Shown here piece by piece: positions 17,038 to 26,907 of a DNA stretch of 64,000 bases. Source of the DNA: Legionella parisiensis (GTDB lineage: Bacteria; Pseudomonadota; Gammaproteobacteria; Legionellales; Legionellaceae); NCBI RefSeq assembly GCF_001467945.1, contig NZ_LNYQ01000013.1:1897920-1961919 (forward strand), in the 5' to 3' direction. The translations under genes were made by a program, and so were the position numbers. Within the stretch, counting starts at the first letter, position 1; every line of letters starts with the position of its first letter. The notes under the pieces were generated by a model, which worked only from the letters and a program-made list of their open reading frames with translations, had not been told where the DNA came from and ran no database searches.

Positions 17038-19431
17038 ATGCGCTCGATAGTAATTGTAATTTTAACATTTATTTGTTCTGCATTAACTCATGCAAACGAA
17101 ATTAATATTTCCACAACCACAAAGAATGGGAATACTACTTTTTATTTGCAAGCAGGCGCATTTAATTTAGAAAAAGATGCAAAACAACGCCAACAAGAAT
17201 TATCTGCGCTGGTTAGTGAACCAGTTGAAATAAAAAATCTATCGGATAAGAAACTGTATCTTGTACAAATTGGACCAATTAATGATTATCTCACCGCACG
17301 TGCCTTGCAAAATAAATTAACTCAAAAAATCATCAACTATAAAAAGACCAAACAAATTGATAATCACTCTTCTCCTCCTTTAGCTCAGTCCAACCAATCT
17401 AACAATGCAAGTGAGCAAGCAGAAGCACCACTACCTCCAAACAATAAATTATGGAACTTAAGAAATGCGGATATCAGGGCTGTCATTGCTGAAGTGTCTC
17501 GAGTAACTGGGAAAAACTTTGTCATTGATCCTCGAGTACAAGGGAAAATATCCATCGTATCAACTACACCAATGAACAATGACGAGCTCTACGAAGTTTT
17601 TCTTTCCGTTTTGCAAGTATCAGGTTATGCCGCTATACCTAGTGGCTCGATCATTAAAATTATCCCTAATATTGATGCTAAAACACAATCCCCAGATCTT
17701 CCAAACGGAATGCAACTGCCCCCTAAGGGCGATGACATGATGGTGGCTGTGGTACCTGTTCATTATGTTCCATCTGAACAACTAGTACCTGTATTACGAC
17801 CATTGATGCCCCAATGGAGCAGCATCTCTGCCTATGCCCCCTCAAACATGTTAATTTTGTCAGGAAGAGCCAATAACATTCATAGTCTTGCAGAAATCAT
17901 CAAACAGGTAGATAGCTCATCCGCAAACGGTATCGATATGGTTCCTTTAAGACATTCATTAGCCATGGATATCGCCGCTACTTTAAAAGATCTTGTTAAA
18001 GTTCAACCCAGTATGGGAGGATCACGCACACAGTTAACAGTTGCTGCCGATGATCGCTCCAACTCTCTATTAATCAGTGGATCCAAAACAGACAGAATAC
18101 GTCTTAGAATGTTAATATTAAAGTTAGATAAAGAAAGTTCTGAAGGGCAAAACAGCAATACGCAGGTTGTTTATCTCAATTACCTAAGAGCAGAGGATTT
18201 GGTCCCTATTCTTGCTGGTATTGCCCAGGCAAATTTCAGTGGAAATGTTGGTACAACCATTGGTACGATTACCCGTCCTATCTTGGACAGTACAAACCCT
18301 GCTTCCAATCTTACCAGTAACTCAAATATACAAGGTTCAAGTCCAAGTTCTTCTTCTCTTTATTCATCAGGCTCAGGTAGCGGCCCACTTCCCGCATCAG
18401 GAGCTACTGCAAATACTACAACTGCAACAACGCAAAATGAAGGAACAACTAAGCCCTCAGTTCAAATTATTGCCGAGCCTAACACAAATTCAATTATTCT
18501 TAATGCACCCGCATCGGTGATTCGTATTTTGAAAAGAGTAATCGCTCAACTGGATATTAAACCAGCTCAATTACTTATAGAAGCATTAGTGGCGGAAATA
18601 AACCAATCAGATATCAATGATTTAGGTATTGAATGGGGAAGTAATCAACTGACTGGAAGGCCTCAAGATTTTAGACCAGGATTTGCTATAATTAACAGTG
18701 GAAGCAGACTTGATGATTTACAAGCACAAATATATGCTTTAGCTAGAGAGAACAAAGCGAATATTTTATCAACGCCCTCCGTTGTAGTTCTTGATAATCG
18801 CCAAGCTAAAATATTAGTAGGTAAACAAGTTTCGATTGCATCAACAACTCAGCCTGCTAATGCTGGAGGAACAACAAATGGAGGTGTTCCATTTACCACT
18901 TTTGATCGAGTTAACGTCGCATTGCACCTTTATGTTCGACCGCAAATAACTCGTGGGAATGGCATTCAAATGCAAATCGACCAAGGTAATGACACACTGG
19001 ATCCACCTGTTGTTGCGCCAAACGTGACTACTCCAACATTTCGAATTAGCAGTATCGTCACCTCTGTTCATGTGGAGAGCGGTGATGCAGTTGTTTTAGG
19101 CGGTTTAACTCAAGACAGTCTAAATAATGACAATAATCGTTTACCTATTTTAGGGGATATACCTGGTGTGGGTCGTATATTCAAACGGAAAATAAATTCT
19201 CGTGAAAAACGAGTGCTTATGGTCTTTATAAAACCACTGATTTTACGTAATGAACGCGATAATATGCATATGACAAGTGAAAAGTACAACCATGTTCGTC
19301 AATACCAACTGGATTGGCTAAAATCACAAAATGCGTTTGTACAAAGCAATAACTCAACTGTATTGCCTGCTTTGAAACGGGCTGAATTACCCAAACCGTT
19401 TCATAGCCCCCCTTTACTAGTTACGAAGTAA
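17038..19431 (+). CDS. lspD: Type II secretion secretin LspD (GspD) with N-terminal SPOR domain
   Basis: Outer-membrane secretin of the Lsp type II secretion system, 797 residues. A signal peptide (IVIVILTFICSALTHA) is followed by a SPOR-like domain at about 35-105 (FYLQAGAFNLEKDAKQRQQE, then YLVQIGPINDYLTARALQNK), which would bind denuded peptidoglycan. The GspD N0 domain (LWNLRNADIRAVIAEVSRVT) and N1-N3 domains follow. N3 carries a long Ser/Gly/Thr insertion near 420-475. The secretin core ends with VVLGGLTQ and LPILGDIPGVGRIFKR, the standard gate motif. lspE begins 5 bases downstream, forming the lspDE operon known in Legionella. Confidence 0.95.
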   Translation: MRSIVIVILTFICSALTHANEINISTTTKNGNTTFYLQAGAFNLEKDAKQRQQELSALVSEPVEIKNLSDKKLYLVQIGPINDYLTARALQNKLTQKIINYKKTKQIDNHSSPPLAQSNQSNNASEQAEAPLPPNNKLWNLRNADIRAVIAEVSRVTGKNFVIDPRVQGKISIVSTTPMNNDELYEVFLSVLQVSGYAAIPSGSIIKIIPNIDAKTQSPDLPNGMQLPPKGDDMMVAVVPVHYVPSEQLVPVLRPLMPQWSSISAYAPSNMLILSGRANNIHSLAEIIKQVDSSSANGIDMVPLRHSLAMDIAATLKDLVKVQPSMGGSRTQLTVAADDRSNSLLISGSKTDRIRLRMLILKLDKESSEGQNSNTQVVYLNYLRAEDLVPILAGIAQANFSGNVGTTIGTITRPILDSTNPASNLTSNSNIQGSSPSSSSLYSSGSGSGPLPASGATANTTTATTQNEGTTKPSVQIIAEPNTNSIILNAPASVIRILKRVIAQLDIKPAQLLIEALVAEINQSDINDLGIEWGSNQLTGRPQDFRPGFAIINSGSRLDDLQAQIYALARENKANILSTPSVVVLDNRQAKILVGKQVSIASTTQPANAGGTTNGGVPFTTFDRVNVALHLYVRPQITRGNGIQMQIDQGNDTLDPPVVAPNVTTPTFRISSIVTSVHVESGDAVVLGGLTQDSLNNDNNRLPILGDIPGVGRIFKRKINSREKRVLMVFIKPLILRNERDNMHMTSEKYNHVRQYQLDWLKSQNAFVQSNNSTVLPALKRAELPKPFHSPPLLVTK

Positions 19432-19436
19432 AAGCC

Positions 19437-20924
19437 ATGGAAAACGAAGAGAAGCTACTGAAGATCCCATACAGCTTTGCAAAAAATAATGGGATTGTCG
19501 TTGCGAATGAAATGAGCGATAACCATGCCCTTGTTTATTATTTACCTAATACCTCATTACAAGCTCTTGCGGAGATAAAACGTTTATTACAATGCGACTT
19601 TACTCTGAAACAGGTTGATGAGTCAGCATTTCAACAACATTTAGCACACGTTTATCAATCTAAATCATCGATATTAGAGGCTGCAGGGGGTATGGAAGAA
19701 GATATGGATCTCTCATTACTGGCAAGTCAATTACCAGTGAGTGAAGATTTGTTAGAAAATCAAGATGATGCACCGATAATTCGTTTATTAAACGCATTAT
19801 TTACCCAAGCGATAAAACAAAAGGCTTCTGATATTCATATTGAAACTTATGAGGATAGAGTATTAGTACGCAATCGTATTGATGGTGTTTTACATGAGGT
19901 TTTAGAAATTCAACGTGCCATAGCCCCCTTAGTCATTTCTAGAGTCAAAGTGATGGCCAAACTGGATATTGCAGAAAAACGCATCCCACAAGATGGCCGT
20001 ATTTCACTACGCATTGGTGGTCATAACATTGATGTCCGGGTTTCAACTCTTCCCTCAAACCATGGGGAACGTGTAGTTTTGAGGATTTTGGATAAACAAG
20101 CTGCACAATTAGATTTAAACCTATTAGGGATGCCACAACCCACAGTAAAAGCGATGCGAAAAATGATCGCAGAGCCGCATGGCATTATTTTGGTTACTGG
20201 ACCAACTGGTTCAGGGAAGACTACTTCTTTATACGCTATGCTAACTGAATTAAATCAAGTCACTCGTAATATTCTAACGATTGAGGATCCTATAGAGTAT
20301 GACCTTGAGGGTATTGGGCAAACACAGGTTAATACCAAAGTACAAATGACCTTTGCCAAGGGTTTAAGGGCAATTCTCAGACAAGATCCCGATGTAGTCA
20401 TGATAGGAGAAATTCGTGATTTGGAAACTGCTGAAATTGCAGTTCAAGCCAGTCTTACAGGGCACCTGGTATTATCAACCTTACACACAAACAGTGCACT
20501 AGGCGCACTCACACGTTTACGCGATATGGGGGTTGAATCTTTTCTCTTATCTTCAAGTATTGTTGGACTTATCGCACAACGACTGGTGAGAAAACTATGC
20601 CCCCAATGCAAAACGCCACATCAATTAAGAGACGATGAAAAAGAACTTATGGGCCTCACAGCAGACACAGATATATCAAAAGTTTTTGAACCCAAAGGTT
20701 GTGACTTCTGCAATCACTTAGGCTATAAAGGAAGAACAGGAATTTATGAACTGATTACTGTAGATGAAGCGCTAAGAGGAATGATTCATCGCCATGAAAA
20801 TTTGCAAACAATGGAAAATCATTTACGCCCTACCACCCCAAGTATTCGCGATGATGGATTTAAGCGAGTGCTCGTTGGTGATACGTCACTTGCAGAAATC
20901 CTTCGAGTAACAACACAGAGTTAA
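19437..20924 (+). CDS. lspE: Type II secretion ATPase LspE (GspE)
   Basis: Cytosolic hexameric ATPase that powers pseudopilus assembly, 495 residues. Visible motifs are Walker A GPTGSGKTTSLY, the Asp box IEDPIEYDLEGIGQ, Walker B DPDVVMIGEIRD, and a His box TGHLVLSTLHTN. A tetracysteine zinc module (CPQC near residue 385 and CDFC near residue 422) marks GspE rather than a PilT-type ATPase. The N-terminal part (first 120 residues) is the N1E region that contacts GspL. Five bases separate it from lspD, with no own promoter seen. Confidence 0.95.
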   Translation: MENEEKLLKIPYSFAKNNGIVVANEMSDNHALVYYLPNTSLQALAEIKRLLQCDFTLKQVDESAFQQHLAHVYQSKSSILEAAGGMEEDMDLSLLASQLPVSEDLLENQDDAPIIRLLNALFTQAIKQKASDIHIETYEDRVLVRNRIDGVLHEVLEIQRAIAPLVISRVKVMAKLDIAEKRIPQDGRISLRIGGHNIDVRVSTLPSNHGERVVLRILDKQAAQLDLNLLGMPQPTVKAMRKMIAEPHGIILVTGPTGSGKTTSLYAMLTELNQVTRNILTIEDPIEYDLEGIGQTQVNTKVQMTFAKGLRAILRQDPDVVMIGEIRDLETAEIAVQASLTGHLVLSTLHTNSALGALTRLRDMGVESFLLSSSIVGLIAQRLVRKLCPQCKTPHQLRDDEKELMGLTADTDISKVFEPKGCDFCNHLGYKGRTGIYELITVDEALRGMIHRHENLQTMENHLRPTTPSIRDDGFKRVLVGDTSLAEILRVTTQS

Positions 20925-21200
20925 TCGATTAAATAGTAGTCCAGGGAAATCAAACCATTAAACTCGTTTCATTCAAGCAATTTTGTATGCACTTAATACT
21001 TCGAAATAAGCAGATTTATTGCAGCCTGAAAGTGTAATGTGAATGGAGAAATCTCCGCTCTGTCAAAAACATGTTTCCTATTTATCAATCGAATATTCCT
21101 ATGAAAATCAAACGTTAATAGGTACTATATAAGATAGCTTCGATGATAGGCTATTAAGTTATTAATGTTTAGGATGTGTTGCCAAATAAAAGGAAGTGTT

Positions 21201-22664
21201 ATGCGGCTTTGGATCAGAGGATTTGCTTGCTTCAGTATATCTACATTAGTATCCTGTACTGTTTCTCTCCCTCATCAAAGCCAGATTAAAAATATAAATA
21301 CTGTTCCAAGTATGGAACATTCCGTTAAAAAGGACTTACAAAAAAAAGAGATTTTTTCTCAAGGCAAATGGCCAAACAGACAATGGTGGTTATCTTACAA
21401 CAGTCCTGAGCTCAACACATTAATTACAGCGGCTTTAACTAATAATCCATCGATACATGAAATCAAAAACCGTATTGATGTTGCTAAGCAAAAAGCAATT
21501 GTTACACGTTCTCTGTTAGCTCCTTTAGTTTTTTTTAACGCACATGAAAATCGGCAATATGTAAGTAAAAATGGTTTGTATCGTACATTCAATCCTAATT
21601 TTCCTCTAAATGCCAGACTATTGGATCTCTCGCTTGCTTTTACTTATGAATTTGATTTTTGGGGAAAAAACCGTAATCTTTTTTATGCCGCATTGGGAGA
21701 AGCAAAAGCACAAGAAGCAGAGGCAGCAGAGGTAGAGTTAATTACAAGTACCGCAATTGCACAAGCTTATTTTGCTTATAAAACAAATCTTATAAGAAAA
21801 AAATTATATATACAGTTAATAGAAGTACGGCAAAAAATTGAAAAATTACAAAATTTATTGGTACATAAGGGACTTTCTTCAAAATTGCCTGCATTAGAAA
21901 CTTCAGAAAAACTGCTTGAATCCCAAAAATTACTATCAAGCATCACAGAAGAATTGACTACCAATAAACACTTGATTAACACTTTAGCAGGACATGGCCC
22001 AGATGATTCTTTATTCATTCACCCATCACTTCCCTCACTTCCCAAAACGCTGAATATTCCTCCAATACTGCCATTGGATTTTATAGCCCGTAGGCCTGAT
22101 CTTATGGCACAAATCTGGCGTGCCAAAGCTTTAGCCTATAAAACAGGAGCAGCAATGGCAGAATATTATCCTGATATAAATCTCGTTGGTCTAATTGGTT
22201 TGGAAAGTACAAGTTGGAGAAAGTTTTTTGATTTATCAAGTGGTACTGCGGCAATTAGACCTGCATTGCAATTACCTATTTTCACCGCGGGAGCAATACG
22301 CGCCAATATCAAGGCAACTAAAGCACAATTTGATGCAGCGATTGACGCATACAATAATTTGCTCTTATACAGTACTCAAGAAGTTCTTGATGTCTTAGCT
22401 TTTGCAGATAATATCTATCAGCAAAAAATAGAACAAACAAAGGTGGTGGAATATGCAAAGCAGCGTTACCAATTGAGTTACTTGCGACAACAAAAAGGCT
22501 TAGACAGTTTATTTGATCTTTATTTTTTACAAGAAGAAGTCCTTCAAAAAGAGCTTGTAGATGTTACTCTACTCTATAACCAATATTTAGCCTCTATAAA
22601 ATTAACCAAAGCATTGGGAGGAGGTTACTATCAAAACACGATACCCTTGGTGAACAACTCATGA
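21201..22664 (+). CDS. Outer-membrane efflux lipoprotein (TolC/NodT family)
   Basis: Outer-membrane factor of a tripartite efflux pump, 487 residues from the ATG at 21201, which has AGGAAG at good spacing; the frame opens 12 codons earlier at 21165. The N-terminus is a lipoprotein signal ending in LVSC with the lipidated Cys19. Two repeated OEP helical domains are visible, with SLAFTYEFDFWGKNRN and RRPDLMAQIWRAKALAYKTG as conserved signatures. The stop overlaps the next ATG by 4 bases, showing an operon with the adaptor and MFS pump. Confidence 0.9.
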   Translation: MRLWIRGFACFSISTLVSCTVSLPHQSQIKNINTVPSMEHSVKKDLQKKEIFSQGKWPNRQWWLSYNSPELNTLITAALTNNPSIHEIKNRIDVAKQKAIVTRSLLAPLVFFNAHENRQYVSKNGLYRTFNPNFPLNARLLDLSLAFTYEFDFWGKNRNLFYAALGEAKAQEAEAAEVELITSTAIAQAYFAYKTNLIRKKLYIQLIEVRQKIEKLQNLLVHKGLSSKLPALETSEKLLESQKLLSSITEELTTNKHLINTLAGHGPDDSLFIHPSLPSLPKTLNIPPILPLDFIARRPDLMAQIWRAKALAYKTGAAMAEYYPDINLVGLIGLESTSWRKFFDLSSGTAAIRPALQLPIFTAGAIRANIKATKAQFDAAIDAYNNLLLYSTQEVLDVLAFADNIYQQKIEQTKVVEYAKQRYQLSYLRQQKGLDSLFDLYFLQEEVLQKELVDVTLLYNQYLASIKLTKALGGGYYQNTIPLVNNS

Positions 22665-23854
22665 AAAAAAGATCCGCCTCTTTTTATTTTGCCGTCATTC
22701 TTATCGCTTTATTTATTTTCTTTTTTTTATATTGGCTTTTTGTATGGAGCCACCAAGTTTATACCAATGATGCCTATGTGCAAGGGAATCAGGTCTATAT
22801 CAAATCCTTACGTCCAGGATTCGTTACAGGTATCTATACTGACGATAGTTTTCTGGTAAAAAAAGGACAGCTTCTTATTACATTAAATCAAACAGATTCA
22901 CACATATCATTGGAAAAAGCTAAAAAGAAACTTGCCAGTACGGTACGTGATGTATCGAAGGCATTTCATGATGTGTTTATACTGGCCGCAGACATTGAAA
23001 TGAAAAAAGCACAACTTCTAAAAGCACAACAAAACCTTAAACATCGTCACGATGTCATTGGGGCTAAAGGAGTTTCTTTAGAAGACTATCAAAACGCACA
23101 AGATGATCTAAAAGCCTCCATTGCCTCATTAAAAAGCACTAAGAATAAATATAAAAAAATGCTCGCTTTTGTACAGGGTACATCCGTTACCGAGCATCCC
23201 TGGGTGCAAGCAGCTGCGCAAGAAGTACGCGATGCATGGGTACAATTATATCGAACTAAAATTTATGCACCCGTAGACGGATTGGTAGCACAAAGAACAG
23301 TTCAAGTAGGCATGTGGATTTCTCCTAAAGAACCACTCATGTCTATTATCCCCCTAGATCAAATATGGGTAAATGCCAATTATAAAGAAACTCAACTAAA
23401 AAAAGTGCGCATTGGACAAAGCGTTAAGTTTACTTCTGATCTTTATGGTTCTGATGTTGTATTTCACGGCAAAATTGTTGGTTTGCCAGGAGGTGCAGGT
23501 AATGCCTTTTCATTATTACCACCTGAGAATCTCTCAGGGAACTGGATTAAAATCGTTCAAAGACTTCCTGTTCGGATTGCTCTAGTGCAGGATGAACTAA
23601 TAAAACATCCTCTGCGAATTGGCCTTTCTTTAGAAGTAACTACAGATCTTTCCGATCAAAATGGCCCCTTAGTACCGACTTCAACCTCTGGCTCACCGCA
23701 TTATGTTACTGACATTTTCCAAAAAGAAGAAACAGGTGATGAAAAAATTATTGCAGATATTATTAAGAGTAATTTGGATCCTAGTCTTAAGAAGTATGCC
23801 AATTCACCTCTAATTTTAAATAAGATCGACTTGAATGAGATGAATAAACAATGA
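22661..23854 (+). CDS. Membrane-fusion adaptor (EmrA/HlyD family)
   Basis: Periplasmic adaptor of 397 residues with a single N-terminal membrane anchor (about residues 8-28), typical of EmrA. A biotinyl-lipoyl-like domain (DAYVQGNQVYIKSLRPGFV) flanks a coiled-coil hairpin at about 85-175, and the second lipoyl half contains IYAPVDGLVAQRTVQVG. The C-terminal 60 residues beyond the beta-barrel (from about 335) are longer than in EmrA and low in conserved features. It overlaps both neighbours by 4 bases (ATGA). Confidence 0.9.
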   Translation: MKKRSASFYFAVILIALFIFFFLYWLFVWSHQVYTNDAYVQGNQVYIKSLRPGFVTGIYTDDSFLVKKGQLLITLNQTDSHISLEKAKKKLASTVRDVSKAFHDVFILAADIEMKKAQLLKAQQNLKHRHDVIGAKGVSLEDYQNAQDDLKASIASLKSTKNKYKKMLAFVQGTSVTEHPWVQAAAQEVRDAWVQLYRTKIYAPVDGLVAQRTVQVGMWISPKEPLMSIIPLDQIWVNANYKETQLKKVRIGQSVKFTSDLYGSDVVFHGKIVGLPGGAGNAFSLLPPENLSGNWIKIVQRLPVRIALVQDELIKHPLRIGLSLEVTTDLSDQNGPLVPTSTSGSPHYVTDIFQKEETGDEKIIADIIKSNLDPSLKKYANSPLILNKIDLNEMNKQ

Positions 23855-25389
23855 TTCTCTATATTTTACTCTTATCACTTGCTGCAGTAATTTTTAATCT
23901 TACCTTACCAATAATGGCAGGTCTGTATATTGTAAGTGATCTGGGAGGCAGTCCCTATATGACTTCATATACGGTTAGTTTTTTTTGTATTGGCAATCTT
24001 TTAGGAGTACCGTTAGGAAAACCCGGAGTAACACGATTAAGCCCTATTCAACTTTTTGTAGTCTGTCTCAGCCTTACTGCATTATGTTCTTTGGGATGTG
24101 CTACTGCGAGTGATTTTTTTATGTTTATCTTATTCAGGTTTTTAGAAGGTTTTGCCTCTGGACCAATTTTTCTACTAATTACATGTACCCTTATTCCCTT
24201 GCTCTCTCCTAATAAGGATAAAGTCTATATTGTTTCTTTGGTGTTGATTTGTCTTTCCATCATTCCCGTAATCGGCGCTTCATATGGTGCTTGGATTGCT
24301 TACAGCTACCATTGGCGATTCCTTTTTATTTCTAATATCCCTTTATGTATCTTTTTAATTTTGTATGTTGGCTATGGTTACAGAAAGTATCATGAACCGG
24401 TAAAAAGAACATATTTTGATAGACTTGGATATTTTTACTATTGCATCAGCATGATGTTTATTGGAGCTGCTTTAACTACAGGTCAGGAATTAGATTGGTT
24501 TCGTTCCCCTTTAATTACTTTTTTACTTATCTTTGGTGGAGTCAGTCTTATTTTTTTTATTTTACGCAGTTGGTCAGCGCAGTATCCTGTCATTGATTTG
24601 AAATTACTTAAAAATTTTTATTTCTCACTCGCAATGATCTACATCGCATTATTTTTTTCCCTCTATTTTGGCATGGTAATCTTGCTATCTTTGTGGTTGA
24701 AGCTTTATGTTAATTACACTCCTGATTGGATTGCCCTCATCATAGGAACTATGGCATTCTGTGGATGGATACCAGTACTCATTAATAAGAGGCAATATGA
24801 ACCATTCTTTCCATTAATCATTGCCTTACTCTTTTTTGCTATTTCCTGTTTCTATACCACTTACTTTAATGTAGATATCAATTTTAACCGAATTGCATTT
24901 TCGCGGGGATTAGCCGGTATTGGACTTGCGCTGTTTTTATCTCCTCTCTTTCAATTATCAATGCAAACCCATCCTGAAACGAAACTTGCTGAATGCATAG
25001 GCTTCTTTCATGTTTCACGCTTGCTTGGCAGTGGATTGGGGGTAGCTCTATTTCTTATTTTATGGCATAGACGAGAAGTATTTTATCATCAACGCTTAGG
25101 AAGCAAGTTAACTGCATTTTCCCAGGAAACACAACGGTTTTTAGAAAAGGCAAATTTATTACATATTCAGGGAAAACATGCTTCAGCTCAATTAAATTTC
25201 TATCTTACCCGACAGGCTACTGCTTTAGCCCTTGATGATTGCTTTTATCTTATGGGTTGGATGGCTCTCTTATTGCTGTTTTTTTTAATCATTATTTTTC
25301 TATTTAGCAGGAAAAAAAATTCAGTCCTAACAAAGAGAGATAAAAATACACTATTGGTTGATAAAGGCATTTCTGAACAAAGATCTTAA
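23851..25389 (+). CDS. MFS drug/proton antiporter (EmrB/DHA2 family)
   Basis: Inner-membrane pump of the efflux operon, 512 residues with about 14 hydrophobic segments, as in DHA2 transporters. Motif C-like VIGASYGAWIAYSYHWRFLF matches the family GPxLGG-WRW region in a degenerate form, and RFLEGFASGPIFLL is the motif B region. Substrates may be drugs, fatty acids or siderophores; sequence does not decide this. It overlaps the adaptor gene by 4 bases and ends the operon. The C-terminus is a Lys-rich cytosolic tail. Confidence 0.88.
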   Translation: MILYILLLSLAAVIFNLTLPIMAGLYIVSDLGGSPYMTSYTVSFFCIGNLLGVPLGKPGVTRLSPIQLFVVCLSLTALCSLGCATASDFFMFILFRFLEGFASGPIFLLITCTLIPLLSPNKDKVYIVSLVLICLSIIPVIGASYGAWIAYSYHWRFLFISNIPLCIFLILYVGYGYRKYHEPVKRTYFDRLGYFYYCISMMFIGAALTTGQELDWFRSPLITFLLIFGGVSLIFFILRSWSAQYPVIDLKLLKNFYFSLAMIYIALFFSLYFGMVILLSLWLKLYVNYTPDWIALIIGTMAFCGWIPVLINKRQYEPFFPLIIALLFFAISCFYTTYFNVDINFNRIAFSRGLAGIGLALFLSPLFQLSMQTHPETKLAECIGFFHVSRLLGSGLGVALFLILWHRREVFYHQRLGSKLTAFSQETQRFLEKANLLHIQGKHASAQLNFYLTRQATALALDDCFYLMGWMALLLLFFLIIIFLFSRKKNSVLTKRDKNTLLVDKGISEQRS

Positions 25390-25504
25390 AACCGAAGCCT
25401 ATGTGTAACTATTACCTCCCATAAGTATGCTCAAATTTTTTCATATACATTCTATATTTACTTAGCTCCTATTTTTTGTCCCTCATTTTCGTTAAAAGAG
25501 AACT

Positions 25505-26533
25505 TTAACGAATTAAACCTAATTCTTCTGTAAAGAAAGGTCCATCCATAAGTTTTTCTGGCCATTTAAAGAGCATTACGGTAAGAGTATTACGATGTTC
25601 ACCAAATATAAAATCAACTGAACTCGTACGAGCAGGAATCATCTGATGTTGCGTGCTATAAGCGGTTTCTAAATGATCCCTTATTTTTTTAATTGCTGGA
25701 GAATCTTTTTTATTTAATAACAATAAACAAACTCCTACTTCAACAATAACATCATTTTCAGCGCGCTCTATTATCTGTTGCATATTGCGCTCAAAATATT
25801 CGCTGATCCAGAGAAAAGCTTTGTCACTAACTAAGTTCTGATAATAATGACTCGCGGCAGTAATAAAATGAGTCATACCATAAATTTTTGCTTCAAATTC
25901 CAAATCTGATAGTTGACTATCCATATAATCTGGAAAAGTTTGCTGAAATAGTTTGGTATAGGATTTTCTTAAGTCAATAATGTGTAAATCATTTAGATAA
26001 TAAACGTAATTAACTAATTGAGCACCATAGAGCTTAATGTTTTCTTCATTTAAGATAAACTCCTCCAGTCGAGTAATTTGAGTTTTTAATACGTCAATAA
26101 CGGTATTGGTTTGCGGAAACAGAGAAGTATTTTCCAAATGATAGGAAAAAATTTTATTGGTTATCTCTAATAAATACAGATAAAAAAATAAATCGCCATA
26201 TTGTGATATTTTTTTGATGCGTAATTTGTGTTTTTGCGTGGGATCTTGGTTCGCATCCAATAATAAATTATTTGATTTTTTAAGGATGAGATCCGGTTGA
26301 TTCAAACTTGAAGAAAGATATTGATATTTATGGCTTAAAAAATACACATAATCAATAACAGAATTCAGATGCTCTTTGTCGCCTGTGATTCGGTACATTC
26401 TTATTGAAAAGTGCTCTTGTTTCACTAAAGGCAATTTGTCAAAATTTGCTTTATAGTTATCTAAGACCAAATCAGCCATTTCTGTATGACCAACAGCAGA
26501 AAAAAATAATATTAAAAAAAATAAACGTTTCAC
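25505..26533 (-). CDS. Secreted helical protein of unknown function
   Basis: A 342-residue protein with a signal peptide (MKRLFFLILFFSAVGHTEM). The rest is predicted almost entirely alpha-helical, with many aromatic residues (YFLSHKYQYLSSSL, YGDLFFYLYLLEITNKIFSYHL, read in parts) and one recognisable C-terminal stretch VDFIFGEHRNTLTVMLFKWP. It may belong to the DUF3541 family found in Legionella and Vibrio, but this is an uncertain recollection. It is convergent with the efflux operon and has no operon partner. Confidence 0.6.
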   Translation of the reverse strand: MKRLFFLILFFSAVGHTEMADLVLDNYKANFDKLPLVKQEHFSIRMYRITGDKEHLNSVIDYVYFLSHKYQYLSSSLNQPDLILKKSNNLLLDANQDPTQKHKLRIKKISQYGDLFFYLYLLEITNKIFSYHLENTSLFPQTNTVIDVLKTQITRLEEFILNEENIKLYGAQLVNYVYYLNDLHIIDLRKSYTKLFQQTFPDYMDSQLSDLEFEAKIYGMTHFITAASHYYQNLVSDKAFLWISEYFERNMQQIIERAENDVIVEVGVCLLLLNKKDSPAIKKIRDHLETAYSTQHQMIPARTSSVDFIFGEHRNTLTVMLFKWPEKLMDGPFFTEELGLIR

Positions 26534-26907
26534 GCTACATTATATAAAAGTGATTTTTGAGCTGGTTATTAAAAATAATCGAGGTGATTATAAAGTAATC
26601 ACGAGTTAATTGAAAACAATATTACACATCTCTTCTTTATACTATTCACAAGTGGTAAACGTTGATAGACACCAAACTACCGGTGATTGAGTTAAATAAC
26701 ACCCTTGCCTTACTACAAATTCGTGCATGGAATAAAAGAATATAGGAACAATAAGCTGCTTAAGGAGTAAAGGATTTTTAAGATTATTTAGTTCTCAACC
26801 AACAGCAGGTCTGACTTAAGGTCGTAAATCGTTGATATAAAGATATCCAAGCAAAAAAATTCCCGGGTTTCGCTGCATTGAACCCGGGCTACAAACTAAA
26901 GTAATGC
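26534..26907. other. Intergenic region between the secreted protein gene and cysS
   Basis: 374 bases holding the cysS terminator at 26853-26888 and the upstream region of the secreted protein gene. No other gene or repeat was seen. Confidence 0.5.
26853..26888 (-). terminator. Intrinsic terminator of cysS
   Basis: Read on the minus strand, CCCGGGTT (26888-26881) pairs perfectly with AACCCGGG (26869-26862) across an 11-base loop, and a run of seven T (26859-26853) follows. It starts 20 bases after the cysS stop. Confidence 0.85.
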
